NCBI GenBank assembly: GCA_910587305.1
Contig: CAJUKV010000064.1
Span: forward strand, 1,652-15,171
Length of the DNA: 13,520 nucleotides
Source: an uncultured Lachnospiraceae bacterium
GTDB lineage: Bacteria > Bacillota > Clostridia > Lachnospirales > Lachnospiraceae
Direction: 5' to 3'
Part shown: positions 1-6,422 of the stretch, one piece after another
Position numbering within the stretch: position 1 is the stretch's first letter
Layout: each line of letters starts with the position of its first letter
Made by a program: the position numbers and the translations under genes
Notes under the pieces: model-generated
Told to the model about the DNA's origin: nothing
The model's database searches: none
What the model saw: the letters and a program-made list of their open reading frames with translations, nothing else

Positions 1-51
1 CGCGCCAGATTGTGGCTCTGGAGGCCGAGGGTTCGAGTCCCTCTATCCACC
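1..51 (+). tRNA. tRNA-His (GTG), 3' part
   Basis: This is the 3' two-thirds of a histidine tRNA; the acceptor 5' strand and D arm lie before the window. The anticodon stem CCAGA/TCTGG (5-9/17-21) encloses a seven-base loop with anticodon GTG at 12-14. The T arm is GAGGG/CCCTC around TTCGAGT (27-43). The 3' acceptor strand TATCCAC (44-50) is followed by C51, the discriminator C expected of tRNA-His. CCA is not encoded, so the end must be added enzymatically. It heads a His-Gln-Lys cluster. Confidence 0.95.
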
Positions 52-110
52 TTTTGCCAAGGCTTGTCGGCTGACAGGCTATCGTCTGAAAGATGAGCTT
101 GGTGTTTTAA

Positions 111-182
111 TGGGCTATCGCCAAGCGGTAAGGCACAGGACTTTGACTCCTGCATTCGCTGGTTCGAATCCAGCTAGCCCAG
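111..182 (+). tRNA. tRNA-Gln (TTG)
   Basis: This is a complete glutamine tRNA. The acceptor strands TGGGCTA (111-117) and TAGCCCA (175-181) pair fully and are followed by discriminator G182. The anticodon stem CAGGA/TCCTG (136-140/148-152) holds anticodon TTG at 143-145, and the T loop has the standard TTCGAAT. CCA is not encoded. A 59-base spacer with no evident gene separates it from tRNA-His, and only 9 bases separate it from tRNA-Lys, so the three are probably processed from one transcript. Confidence 0.97.
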
Positions 183-191
183 TTTATATAT

Positions 192-264
192 GGGCCACTA
201 GCTCAGGTGGTAGAGCACTTGACTTTTAATCAAGTTGTCCGGGGTTCGAGTCCCCGGTGGCTCA
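192..264 (+). tRNA. tRNA-Lys (TTT)
   Basis: This is a complete lysine tRNA. Acceptor strands GGGCCAC (192-198) and GTGGCTC (257-263) pair with one G-T wobble, and the discriminator is A264. The anticodon stem CTTGA/TCAAG (218-222/230-234) holds anticodon TTT at 225-227. The T arm is CGGGG/CCCCG around TTCGAGT. CCA is not encoded. It is the last tRNA of the cluster, with a terminator hairpin starting 7 bases downstream. Confidence 0.97.
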
Positions 265-270
265 CGAAGG

Positions 271-315
271 AAAATCCCCGGAAAGCAGGTAAAATCAAAG
301 CTTTACGGGGATTTT
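271..315 (+). terminator. Terminator of the tRNA operon
   Basis: Arms AAAATCCCCG (271-280) and CGGGGATTTT (306-315) pair perfectly. Inside them, AAAGC (282-286) pairs with GCTTT (300-304) after one mismatch, giving about 15 pairs around a 13-base loop. The 3' arm ends in ATTTT, which serves as a short U tract. It directly follows tRNA-Lys and precedes an independent coding gene, as expected for the operon end. A weaker hairpin, ACAGG/CCTGT (328-332/341-345) followed by five T, could be a backup. Confidence 0.75.
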
Positions 316-412
316 CTGTGCCGGTTGACAGGAAACATGACCTGTTTTTGAAAAGGGAGAAATCCGTCCGGCATAGTAACAGAGAGGCGATTAGCAGGAA
401 TGGGGGATTGAT

Positions 413-1060
413 ATGGATTTTCAGAATATGATGAGGCGGGAGCAGGAGGAGAAATTAGAGAGATACCGTGTGCTGAACCGCAATGTGCAAAAGGGGCGGA
501 TTCTTTTTACGGGTTCGTCTTTAATGGAGCAGTTTCCAATCAATGAGCTTTTGATGACAAACGGCATGAGTCAGGTTATCTACAATAGGGGAATCGGTGG
601 GTTTACCACCGGCGACATGCTGCAGCATATGGAGGAGATGGTTTTTGGAACGGAGCCGTCTAAGATTTTCATCAATATTGGGACTAACGATATCGGGAGC
701 CCGGATTATAAACTCGAGGCGTTGCTTGAAAAATATGAAAAAATCATTTCCCTGACGAAAGAAAGGCTTCCGGAGGCCCAAATCTATATGATGGCATATT
801 ATCCGGTCAATGAGACGGATAAGGTTTTTGATGACGAGTGGGGGAAAACGGCCTTTGCCACAAGGACCAATGAAAATATTGCTATTGCCAATGAAGCGGT
901 GGAAAAGCTGGCGGCAAAGATGGGGTGCCATTTTATCAATGTAAACCAGGGGCTTACGGACGAACGGGGAAAACTGAAAAAGGAGTTTACGGTTGAAGGC
1001 ATCCATATGTATGCAAACGGTTACCAGGCGGTGCTTAATAATATGAAAAATTATCTGTGA
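413..1060 (+). CDS. SGNH/GDSL-family esterase or lipase
   Basis: The 215-residue protein carries the SGNH hydrolase signature in order. Block I is FTGSSL with nucleophile Ser36, block II is NRGIGG with Gly60, block III is GTND with Asn92, and block V is EGIH with His198. These enzymes hydrolyse ester bonds of acylated sugars, lipids or other small esters; the substrate cannot be read here. The usual block V Asp is Glu195, a conservative change. No signal peptide or membrane segment is seen, so it is probably cytoplasmic. The ATG is preceded by GGGGG with a 7-base gap. The gene sits 78 bases ahead of the MATE gene with no clear terminator between, so co-transcription is possible. No convincing promoter was identified upstream. 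The family assignment is firm and the substrate is unknown. Confidence 0.9.
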   Translation: MDFQNMMRREQEEKLERYRVLNRNVQKGRILFTGSSLMEQFPINELLMTNGMSQVIYNRGIGGFTTGDMLQHMEEMVFGTEPSKIFINIGTNDIGSPDYKLEALLEKYEKIISLTKERLPEAQIYMMAYYPVNETDKVFDDEWGKTAFATRTNENIAIANEAVEKLAAKMGCHFINVNQGLTDERGKLKKEFTVEGIHMYANGYQAVLNNMKNYL

Positions 1061-1138
1061 GGGTAAGCCGGCTTTTGCAGGGGTTTACAGATAGACGAAA
1101 GAATACCATGTTTTTAGGAAAGAAAGGAAAGGGATAGT

Positions 1139-2548
1139 TTGAAAGAAGCAGTTTTAAAGGAAACAGAAGCAAAACAGGAAAATAAAATGGGTTTTATGCC
1201 GGTAAACAAACTCTTGATTACAATGTCGCTGCCTATGATGGCGTCTATGCTGGTGCAGGCTCTTTACAATGTGGTGGACAGTATTTTTGTTTCCAGGATT
1301 GATGAAAATGCGCTGACGGCGGTATCATTGGCGTTTCCGTTACAGTCGCTGATGATTGCCCTTGGCACAGGAACAGGCGTTGGTATCAATGCCCTGCTCT
1401 CCAAATCATTGGGGGAAAAGGATTTTGAAAAGGCTGACAAGACGGCTGTCAACGGGGTTTTTCTGGCTGCGGTAAGCTTTGTGATTTTCTTGCTCATAGG
1501 AATTTTTGTGACAAAGCCCTTTTACATAAGTCAGACGGATGACAGTCAGATTTTGGCTTATGGACAGCAATACCTGACAATTGTGTGTTGTTGTTCCTTT
1601 GGGTTGTATGTGCAGCTTGTTTTTGAGAGGCTTCTGCAATCCACCGGGAAAACCTTTTACACTATGATTATCCAGGGGACAGGGGCGATTATCAATATTA
1701 TCTTAGACCCCATTTTAATTTTCGGGTATTTTGGGCTTCCTAAAATGGGAGTGGCGGGCGCAGCCATTGCGACTGTAATAGGGCAGATTGTGGCGGGAGT
1801 TATTGCCTTTGTAATAAATGAAAAGAAGAATACGGAAATCAAACTGCGCTTTAGCGGTTTTCGACCGGATTTTTCCATTATCAAACAGATTTATCAGGTG
1901 GGCATTCCTTCTATTATTATGCAGGCTATTGGATCGGTTATGACATATGGAATGAACCGGATTCTGCTGGCGTTTACTTCAACGGCGGCAGCGGTGTTTG
2001 GGGTTTACTTTAAGCTGCAAAGCTTTATCTTCATGCCGATTTTTGGTTTGAATAACGGCATGGTACCCATTGTGGCTTACAATTATGGAGCCGGGAAAAA
2101 GGACAGACTGATTAAAACGGTTAAGCTGAGTATTTTGTATGCTATGTGTTTGATGGTAATCGGCTTTTTGGCATTTCAGATTTTCCCCGTACAGCTTTTT
2201 GGTTTGTTTGACGCTTCGGAAACAATGCTTGCCATTGGCGTTCCGGCGCTTCGCACAATTAGCTACAGCTTTTTGCTGGCAGGCTTTTGTATCATTTGCG
2301 GCACTATGTTTCAGGCGCTTGGGAACGGCGTGTACAGTATGATTGTATCAATTGCAAGACAGCTGGTGGTGCTTTTGCCGGTAGCATATCTTTTGTCACT
2401 TACAGGGAATGTGGCGTATGTCTGGTGGGCTTTTCCTATTGCAGAGCTGATGAGCCTTGGGGTTTCCGTATTTTTTGTAGTGCGGATATACCATAAGGTG
2501 ATAAAGCATATCGGGGAAAACAGGGGAGATTCTTATGCTGCACATTAA
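1139..2548 (+). CDS. MATE-family multidrug efflux transporter (MepA-like)
   Basis: This is a 469-residue polytopic membrane protein of the MATE family, which exports cationic drugs or other small molecules in exchange for Na+ or H+. The segment SLPMMASMLVQALYNVVDS (residues 29-47) is the typical first helix, and LSKSLGEKDFEKA (about 97-109) is the usual loop after helix 2. About twelve hydrophobic segments fill the rest, and the length is normal. The start is TTG, chosen because AAAGGAAAGGG lies just upstream; the nearest in-frame ATG is 16 codons in and lacks such a site. The gene overlaps the downstream ArsR-type regulator by 14 bases, implying translational coupling and suggesting that this regulator may control the efflux gene. 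The exported substrate cannot be deduced. MepA-like is a judgement from overall appearance. Confidence 0.9.
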   Translation: MKEAVLKETEAKQENKMGFMPVNKLLITMSLPMMASMLVQALYNVVDSIFVSRIDENALTAVSLAFPLQSLMIALGTGTGVGINALLSKSLGEKDFEKADKTAVNGVFLAAVSFVIFLLIGIFVTKPFYISQTDDSQILAYGQQYLTIVCCCSFGLYVQLVFERLLQSTGKTFYTMIIQGTGAIINIILDPILIFGYFGLPKMGVAGAAIATVIGQIVAGVIAFVINEKKNTEIKLRFSGFRPDFSIIKQIYQVGIPSIIMQAIGSVMTYGMNRILLAFTSTAAAVFGVYFKLQSFIFMPIFGLNNGMVPIVAYNYGAGKKDRLIKTVKLSILYAMCLMVIGFLAFQIFPVQLFGLFDASETMLAIGVPALRTISYSFLLAGFCIICGTMFQALGNGVYSMIVSIARQLVVLLPVAYLLSLTGNVAYVWWAFPIAELMSLGVSVFFVVRIYHKVIKHIGENRGDSYAAH

Positions 2549-3455
2549 GTCTTTGGAGGAAGGGCTGGATATTTTCAAGGCGCTGGGGTCTGAGGTTCGG
2601 ATAGAAATTATAAAAATACTTTTGGAGAGCCGGGGCATGAATATGAATGAGCTTGCCGCCAGAGTGAATATCACCAACGGCGCTCTTACGGGGCATATAA
2701 AAAAGCTGGAGGACAGCGGTCTTGTTCAGGTATCCAATGAATCGACGGGGCATGGCAATCAGAAGAAATGCTCGGTGTGCCTTGATAAAATTTTAATTGA
2801 ACTGAGTTCTTTGGAGGAGATAAAAAATGTGTACCGGACGGACCTGAAGGTCGGGCATTTTTCAGACTATGAGGTTTATCCCACCTGTGGGCTTGCTTCC
2901 GGCAGGGCAATGATAGGACAGGTGGACGACAATCGCTATTTTTCCCATCCGGACAGATATGACGCGGATATTCTCTGGTTTACGCGGGGGTATGTGGAAT
3001 ATACGATTCCTAACTTTATCCCTTCCGCCCAGAAGATTGATCAGATAACCATTTCCCTGGAAATCGGTTCTGAGGCGCCCGGAGTAAACAATATATGGCC
3101 ATCTGACATTTCTTTCATTCTGAACGATAAGAAAATTGCCACGTGGACGAGCCCGGGAGATTTTGGAGACGTGAGAGGGATTTTTACCCCGGAATGGTGG
3201 TATCCAAACTGGAATCAGTATGGTCTTTTAAAGAACCTTGTCATCAATGAAAAGGGGACGTTTATTGACGGATTACAGGTATCGGAGGCGTCTGTTAAAG
3301 AGTTTCATCTGGACTATAAGAGTACCATTAAGTTAAAACTTGCGGTGGAAGATGACGCTGAGCATATAGGCGGACTCACCATATTTGGCAGGAATTTTGG
3401 GAATTATAATCAGGACATTGCCGTTCACATCAATTACAGTCCTATGGAAGAATAA
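2535..3455 (+). CDS. ArsR-type winged-helix regulator with beta-rich C-terminal domain
   Basis: The 306-residue protein has an N-terminal winged helix-turn-helix (about residues 12-95). The helix around ELAARVNITNGALTGHIKKL (39-58) is the recognition region, and ArsR-like spacing follows. Residues 105-306 form a long domain rich in aromatic residues and predicted strands, with motifs YPTCGLASG, WPSDISF, TWTSPGDFGD and GTFIDG. I recall this architecture as a conserved regulator family in Bacillales and Clostridia, often annotated simply as ArsR, but the ligand is unknown to me. Cys79 and Cys82 form a CxxC and Cys118 lies at the domain start, so metal or redox sensing cannot be excluded. The ATG follows AGGGGA with a short gap and lies inside the end of the MATE gene. 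It is convergent with the arabinofuranosidase gene, so candidate targets are the MATE operon or abfA. Confidence 0.82.
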   Translation: MLHIKSLEEGLDIFKALGSEVRIEIIKILLESRGMNMNELAARVNITNGALTGHIKKLEDSGLVQVSNESTGHGNQKKCSVCLDKILIELSSLEEIKNVYRTDLKVGHFSDYEVYPTCGLASGRAMIGQVDDNRYFSHPDRYDADILWFTRGYVEYTIPNFIPSAQKIDQITISLEIGSEAPGVNNIWPSDISFILNDKKIATWTSPGDFGDVRGIFTPEWWYPNWNQYGLLKNLVINEKGTFIDGLQVSEASVKEFHLDYKSTIKLKLAVEDDAEHIGGLTIFGRNFGNYNQDIAVHINYSPMEE

Positions 3456-3501
3456 AAAAGCTGTCACAAAGGGTTTTATACCGGATGTGACAGCTATTTT
3501 T
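3454..3501. terminator. Bidirectional terminator between regulator and abfA
   Basis: Arms AGCTGTCACA (3459-3468) and TGTGACAGCT (3486-3495) pair perfectly over 10 bp with a 17-base loop. The plus strand continues with ATTTTTAT, and the plus sequence before the stem is AAAAA, giving a U tract to minus-strand transcripts as well. It starts at the stop codon of the regulator and lies about 140 bases beyond the end of abfA, serving both convergent genes. Confidence 0.88.
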
Positions 3502-3641
3502 ATACGAATGTTTTAAACGAGCCAAGGGACTGCGGCAGGTTCATTTTGCAGCTGCCGGGAGGGGCAAAACTTTACGGTGGTGGGCTGCAAGTTTGATGCC
3601 CTATGAGCTTTGTGGCAACTATTTGGCCCAGGACTTTGCGC

Positions 3642-5165
3642 TTACTGCGGGGTTTTTGACTTGCCAAGGCGGATGACATTCCAGGAGCATTTGGCCAGGT
3701 TTGCCGTAAAAATGCCGTCCTCCAGCTTATACTCTGTCTTGTTATAAGGAGTTACCTTTTCGCTTCCTATGGAATTTACCACTTTCATGTCATCGTTTTC
3801 AAGGGCCAGGTATTCCAGTACGCGGTATCCTTCAAAGCATCTTACATCCGCTTCAAAAAGGGCGTCCTCTTTGACGTTTCGGTTTACTGCAAAGATAGTC
3901 ATTTCCTCTTTTTCCTCATTGTAAACAGCCACAGATTCCACATCGGTCACATCTTCATGATTTTTGCTGTCATGTCTGGTGGAGTTTACCACGCTGCGCA
4001 AGGCAACGCCGCGTCCATATTTAGAGGCATGCAGGAAAGGATAGTAGATGGTCTGTTTCCATGCGCCGCCGTCATTTTCCGTCATGATAGGGGCAATTAC
4101 GTTGATTAACTGCGCTAAGCATGCCATTTTAAGGCGGTCGGCGTGCTGCAGGAAGCTAATCAAAATCAGGCCCACAAGAATTGCATCCTCAAAGTCGTAG
4201 ATATCCTCCAGCAGATGGGGGGCAATCTGCCAGGGGCGGTTTTTCATTTCTTCATTGTCGCCCTCGGTTGTATGGAACCATACGTTCCACTCGTCAAAAC
4301 TTAAATTTAAAGTTTTTTTGCTGCGCTTTTTTGCTTTCACATAATCGCAGGTGGCGATTACGGTATGGATAAAGTGTTCCAAATCCTGGGTTTTTGCAAA
4401 GAAGTCTTCGGTGTCGTTTTCAGCATTTCCATAATAGCTGTGCAGGGAAATGTAGTCCACGTAATCGTAGGTCTCTTCCAGAGAGAGGGCTTCCCATTCG
4501 GGGAAAGTGGGCATATCCACGTTAGAGCTGCCGCAGGAGACCAGTTCAATGGAATCATCCATCAGCTTCATGGCTTTGGCCGTTTCAGCGGCAAGCCTGC
4601 CATACTCATAGGCGGTCTTATGGCCTATCTGCCAGGGGCCGTCCATCTCATTGCCCAGGCACCAGGTTTTGATGTGATAAGGCTCCTTCGCCCCATGCTG
4701 TTTCCTTAAATTGCTGTAATAGCTGTTGGTATCTAGGTTACAATATTCTAACAGGTTCAAAGCGTCGGATACGCCTCTTGTGCCAAGATTGATGGCCATC
4801 ATAATTTCAGAGCCGACTTTCTGTGACCATTTTGCAAATTCACCTAAGCCAAACTGATTGGTTTCCAGAGTGCGCCAAGCCAAATCCAGACGGGGCTTTC
4901 TCTCCTCCTTTGGCCCTACGCTGTCCTCCCAATAGAAGCCGGACACAAAGTTGCCGCCGGGGTAGCGGATAATCGGAACGTTCAGCTCCTTTACAAGGGC
5001 TAACACATCCTTTCGGAAGCCGTCTTCATCTGCGGCCGGATGCCCCGGCTGATAGATGCCGTTATAAACCGCCCGGCCAAGATGTTCTATAAAAGAACCG
5101 TACATACGCTTGTCCACCTGGGCAATTTTAAAATCCTTGTCTACAATCATTCTTGCTTTTGCCAT
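3642..5165 (-). CDS. abfA: Intracellular alpha-L-arabinofuranosidase, GH51
   Basis: The 507-residue enzyme removes terminal alpha-L-arabinofuranosyl groups from arabino-oligosaccharides with retention. It matches the family at full length: N-terminal strand plus FIEHLGRAVY (25-34), RYPGGNFVSGFYWED (67-81), acid/base Glu173 in CLGNEMDGPWQIGHK, LHSYYGN (241-247), nucleophile Glu292 in SFDEWNVW, and a C-terminal beta domain from about 390. These residues align in position with Glu175 and Glu294 of the Geobacillus enzyme. There is no signal peptide, so it acts on oligosaccharides imported into the cell. The ATG has GGGAG 7 bases upstream. It has its own promoter and is separated from the upstream rbsK operon by a terminator. 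Residues 141-149 differ from the usual histidine/proline-containing loop, possibly affecting substrate fit. No arabinose transporter or araBAD gene is in the window. Confidence 0.95.
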   Translation of the reverse strand: MAKARMIVDKDFKIAQVDKRMYGSFIEHLGRAVYNGIYQPGHPAADEDGFRKDVLALVKELNVPIIRYPGGNFVSGFYWEDSVGPKEERKPRLDLAWRTLETNQFGLGEFAKWSQKVGSEIMMAINLGTRGVSDALNLLEYCNLDTNSYYSNLRKQHGAKEPYHIKTWCLGNEMDGPWQIGHKTAYEYGRLAAETAKAMKLMDDSIELVSCGSSNVDMPTFPEWEALSLEETYDYVDYISLHSYYGNAENDTEDFFAKTQDLEHFIHTVIATCDYVKAKKRSKKTLNLSFDEWNVWFHTTEGDNEEMKNRPWQIAPHLLEDIYDFEDAILVGLILISFLQHADRLKMACLAQLINVIAPIMTENDGGAWKQTIYYPFLHASKYGRGVALRSVVNSTRHDSKNHEDVTDVESVAVYNEEKEEMTIFAVNRNVKEDALFEADVRCFEGYRVLEYLALENDDMKVVNSIGSEKVTPYNKTEYKLEDGIFTANLAKCSWNVIRLGKSKTPQ

Positions 5166-5219
5166 GATAATCTCCCATTCTTGCTTTCATATTTCATTGG
5201 TTTTTATTGTTATGTATTT

Positions 5220-5248
5220 ATTTTATTATGGAGATATGGCAGTGTCAA
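5220..5248 (-). promoter_or_regulatory. Sigma-A promoter of abfA
   Basis: On the minus strand TTGACA (5243-5248) and TAAAAT (5220-5225) are separated by exactly 17 bases. Transcription would begin near 5213, giving a leader of about 47 bases before the abfA ATG. The -35 hexamer is a perfect match and the -10 is five of six. Confidence 0.8.
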
Positions 5249-5261
5249 TAAATAATAATAA

Positions 5262-5287
5262 AATATTTTAGAATAATCTAAAATATT
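5262..5287. promoter_or_regulatory. Perfect 11-bp inverted repeat upstream of abfA promoter, candidate operator
   Basis: AATATTTTAGA (5262-5272) and TCTAAAATATT (5277-5287) are perfect reverse complements with a 4-base spacer. The centre is about 61 bases upstream of the predicted abfA start site and the near edge is 14 bases from the -35 box, a position typical of activator sites. The element is AT-rich, so a chance palindrome or a role as an AU-rich hairpin after the neighbouring terminator is possible. Confidence 0.5.
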
Positions 5288-5290
5288 GAA

Positions 5291-5316
5291 CGGGTTCCGA
5301 CAGAAACGGATACCCG
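5291..5316 (-). terminator. Probable terminator of the nucleoside hydrolase-rbsK operon
   Basis: CGGGTTCCG (5291-5299) pairs with CGGA (5307-5310) and ACCCG (5312-5316), giving a 9-bp GC-rich stem with one bulged T at 5311 and a 7-base loop. Read on the minus strand it is followed by TTCAATATTTT, a moderately U-rich tail. It lies about 115 bases beyond the rbsK stop and just before the abfA control region. The tail is imperfect, hence moderate confidence. Confidence 0.55.
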
Positions 5317-5340
5317 AGGATGCAAGAATGGAGGATTGAA

Positions 5341-5458
5341 ATGGAAAAAGAAAATCCTATAAGGAGGAGTTTGCAGGCGAGACTATGCGAAGGCAAAGGA
5401 GCTTTTGGACATGCTAAATGAAATGGCGGCGATCAGAGGGAACTTAAGTATTCTGTGA
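5341..5458 (+). pseudogene. Possible frameshifted small ORF, function unknown
   Basis: An ATG at 5341 has a strong GGAGG six bases upstream, but its frame stops after 26 codons at 5421. Another frame continues with plausible protein sequence, DYAKAKELLDMLNEMAAIRG and a few more residues, to a TGA at 5456-5458. Between them, a third frame reads EEFAG. One missing A near 5360 and two extra bases near 5376 would join all three into one small protein of about 40 residues. The end overlaps the 3' end of rbsK on the opposite strand. I do not recognise the product. It may be a decayed gene fragment or chance. Confidence 0.3.
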
Positions 5459-6353
5459 CCTCGTCCAAAAACGGTATGGAAGATTGAGCGCCTTTCCGGG
5501 TAACCACAATGGCGGATACCTGGTTTGCAAAAACAGCCGCTTCTTTCAGGCTTTTCCCCTGTGAGAGTATAACGGCCATGGCGGCGGTAAAAGAATCTCC
5601 GGCGGCGGTGGTATCGACGGCCTCTACTTTCAAAGCCGGAATTTTGGACACGCCTGTGTCTTCGGCGTCCAAATACACGCCGTTTTCCCCCAAGGTGACC
5701 AGAACATTTTTTATCCCCTTTGCTTTAAGAAAGCCGACGGCTTCGGGAAGACGCGTTTCGATGCGGTCTGTTTTTGTCAGCATGTGAAGCTCCGTTTCGT
5801 TGGGCTTTAACACATCGACATAGCGATAAAGCTCATCCGGGAAATTTTCAGGAACCGGGGCGGGATCAAGAATAACGGTTTTTCCCAGCGATTTGGCCAT
5901 TTTGGCGGCATAACGGACAGTGGCGGCAGGGATTTCCATTTGGAACAGGATGATATCCGCCTCCTGCAGCAGCTCCCTGTGCCGGTCAATATCTTCACAG
6001 GATAAGGTGGCGTTTGCGCCGGAAACGACGACAATACTGTTGTCTCCGGCGCTGTTTACCGTAATCAGGGCAATACCGGTGTTTTCCCCTTTGCGTCTGA
6101 TTATGCCGGACACATTTACACCGGATTTTTTAAGACTTTCTATTAGAATATCGCCGTAAGTGTCGTCTCCCACGGCGCCCAGCATAGTTATGTCCGCGCC
6201 AAGGCGTCCCGCCGCGCATGCCTGATTGGCGCCTTTGCCGCCGGGAATTAAACTCATCCTGTCGGTCAGGATGGTCTCCCCCACGGCAGGCGTATGCGCC
6301 ACGTTGACAACCAAATCCATATTAAGGCTTCCGATGACCAATATTTTTTTCAT
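5433..6353 (-). CDS. rbsK: Ribokinase, PfkB family
   Basis: The enzyme phosphorylates D-ribose at O5 using ATP, feeding the pentose phosphate pathway. With the start used here (306 residues) the ribokinase marks are GSLNMDLV (8-15), the substrate loop PGGKGANQA (37-45), KPNETE (183-188) and the anion-hole/catalytic motif DTTAAGDSF with Asp253 as base, matching ribokinase rather than fructokinase patterns. Length is normal. An in-frame ATG lies four codons upstream at 6365, but the AAAGG site is only one base before it; the internal ATG restores the usual MKKILVIG start with a 13-base gap. It lies 69 bases after the nucleoside hydrolase stop, in one operon. Together they convert nucleosides to ribose-5-phosphate. 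A related sugar as substrate cannot be excluded. Confidence 0.92.
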   Translation of the reverse strand: MKKILVIGSLNMDLVVNVAHTPAVGETILTDRMSLIPGGKGANQACAAGRLGADITMLGAVGDDTYGDILIESLKKSGVNVSGIIRRKGENTGIALITVNSAGDNSIVVVSGANATLSCEDIDRHRELLQEADIILFQMEIPAATVRYAAKMAKSLGKTVILDPAPVPENFPDELYRYVDVLKPNETELHMLTKTDRIETRLPEAVGFLKAKGIKNVLVTLGENGVYLDAEDTGVSKIPALKVEAVDTTAAGDSFTAAMAVILSQGKSLKEAAVFANQVSAIVVTRKGAQSSIPFLDEVTEYLSSL

Positions 6354-6379
6354 ATAAATAACCATGCCTTTCTCTCAGC

Positions 6380-6415
6380 CTGCAAACTTTGGGCCGCAGG
6401 CACAAAGTTGCCTGT
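6380..6415 (-). other. Structured intercistronic leader before rbsK
   Basis: On the minus strand, CAGGCA (6397-6402 complement) and TGCCTG (6409-6414 complement) can form a 6-bp stem presenting loop ACTTTG. Alternatively, the same ACTTTG can pair with CAAAGT a few bases nearer rbsK in a longer stem with one bulge (plus-strand 6382-6391 against 6403-6411). A third option pairs GCCTGC with GCAGGC. These options overlap and exclude each other. There is no U tract, so it is not an evident terminator; a processing or translation-control element is possible. Confidence 0.4.
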
Positions 6416-6422
6416 GAAAAAA

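Noticed and set aside
324..352. TTGACA at 325-330 as promoter of the SGNH gene
   Set aside because: No acceptable -10 box at 16-18 bases; the bases also fall in a small hairpin followed by T residues.
207..431. 74-codon plus-strand ORF
   Set aside because: It begins inside tRNA-Lys and runs through the terminator hairpin; no ribosome binding site or recognisable protein.
521..1006. 161-codon minus-strand ORF
   Set aside because: It lies wholly antisense to the SGNH hydrolase gene, which has clear family motifs; no support of its own.
3533..3557. CGGCAG/CTGCCG hairpin after abfA
   Set aside because: Only 6 bp with a 13-base loop and no U tract in either direction; the hairpin at 3459-3495 is far better.
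5166..5260. Catabolite repression (cre) site before abfA
   Set aside because: No match to the TGNNANCGNTNNCA pattern was found by eye.
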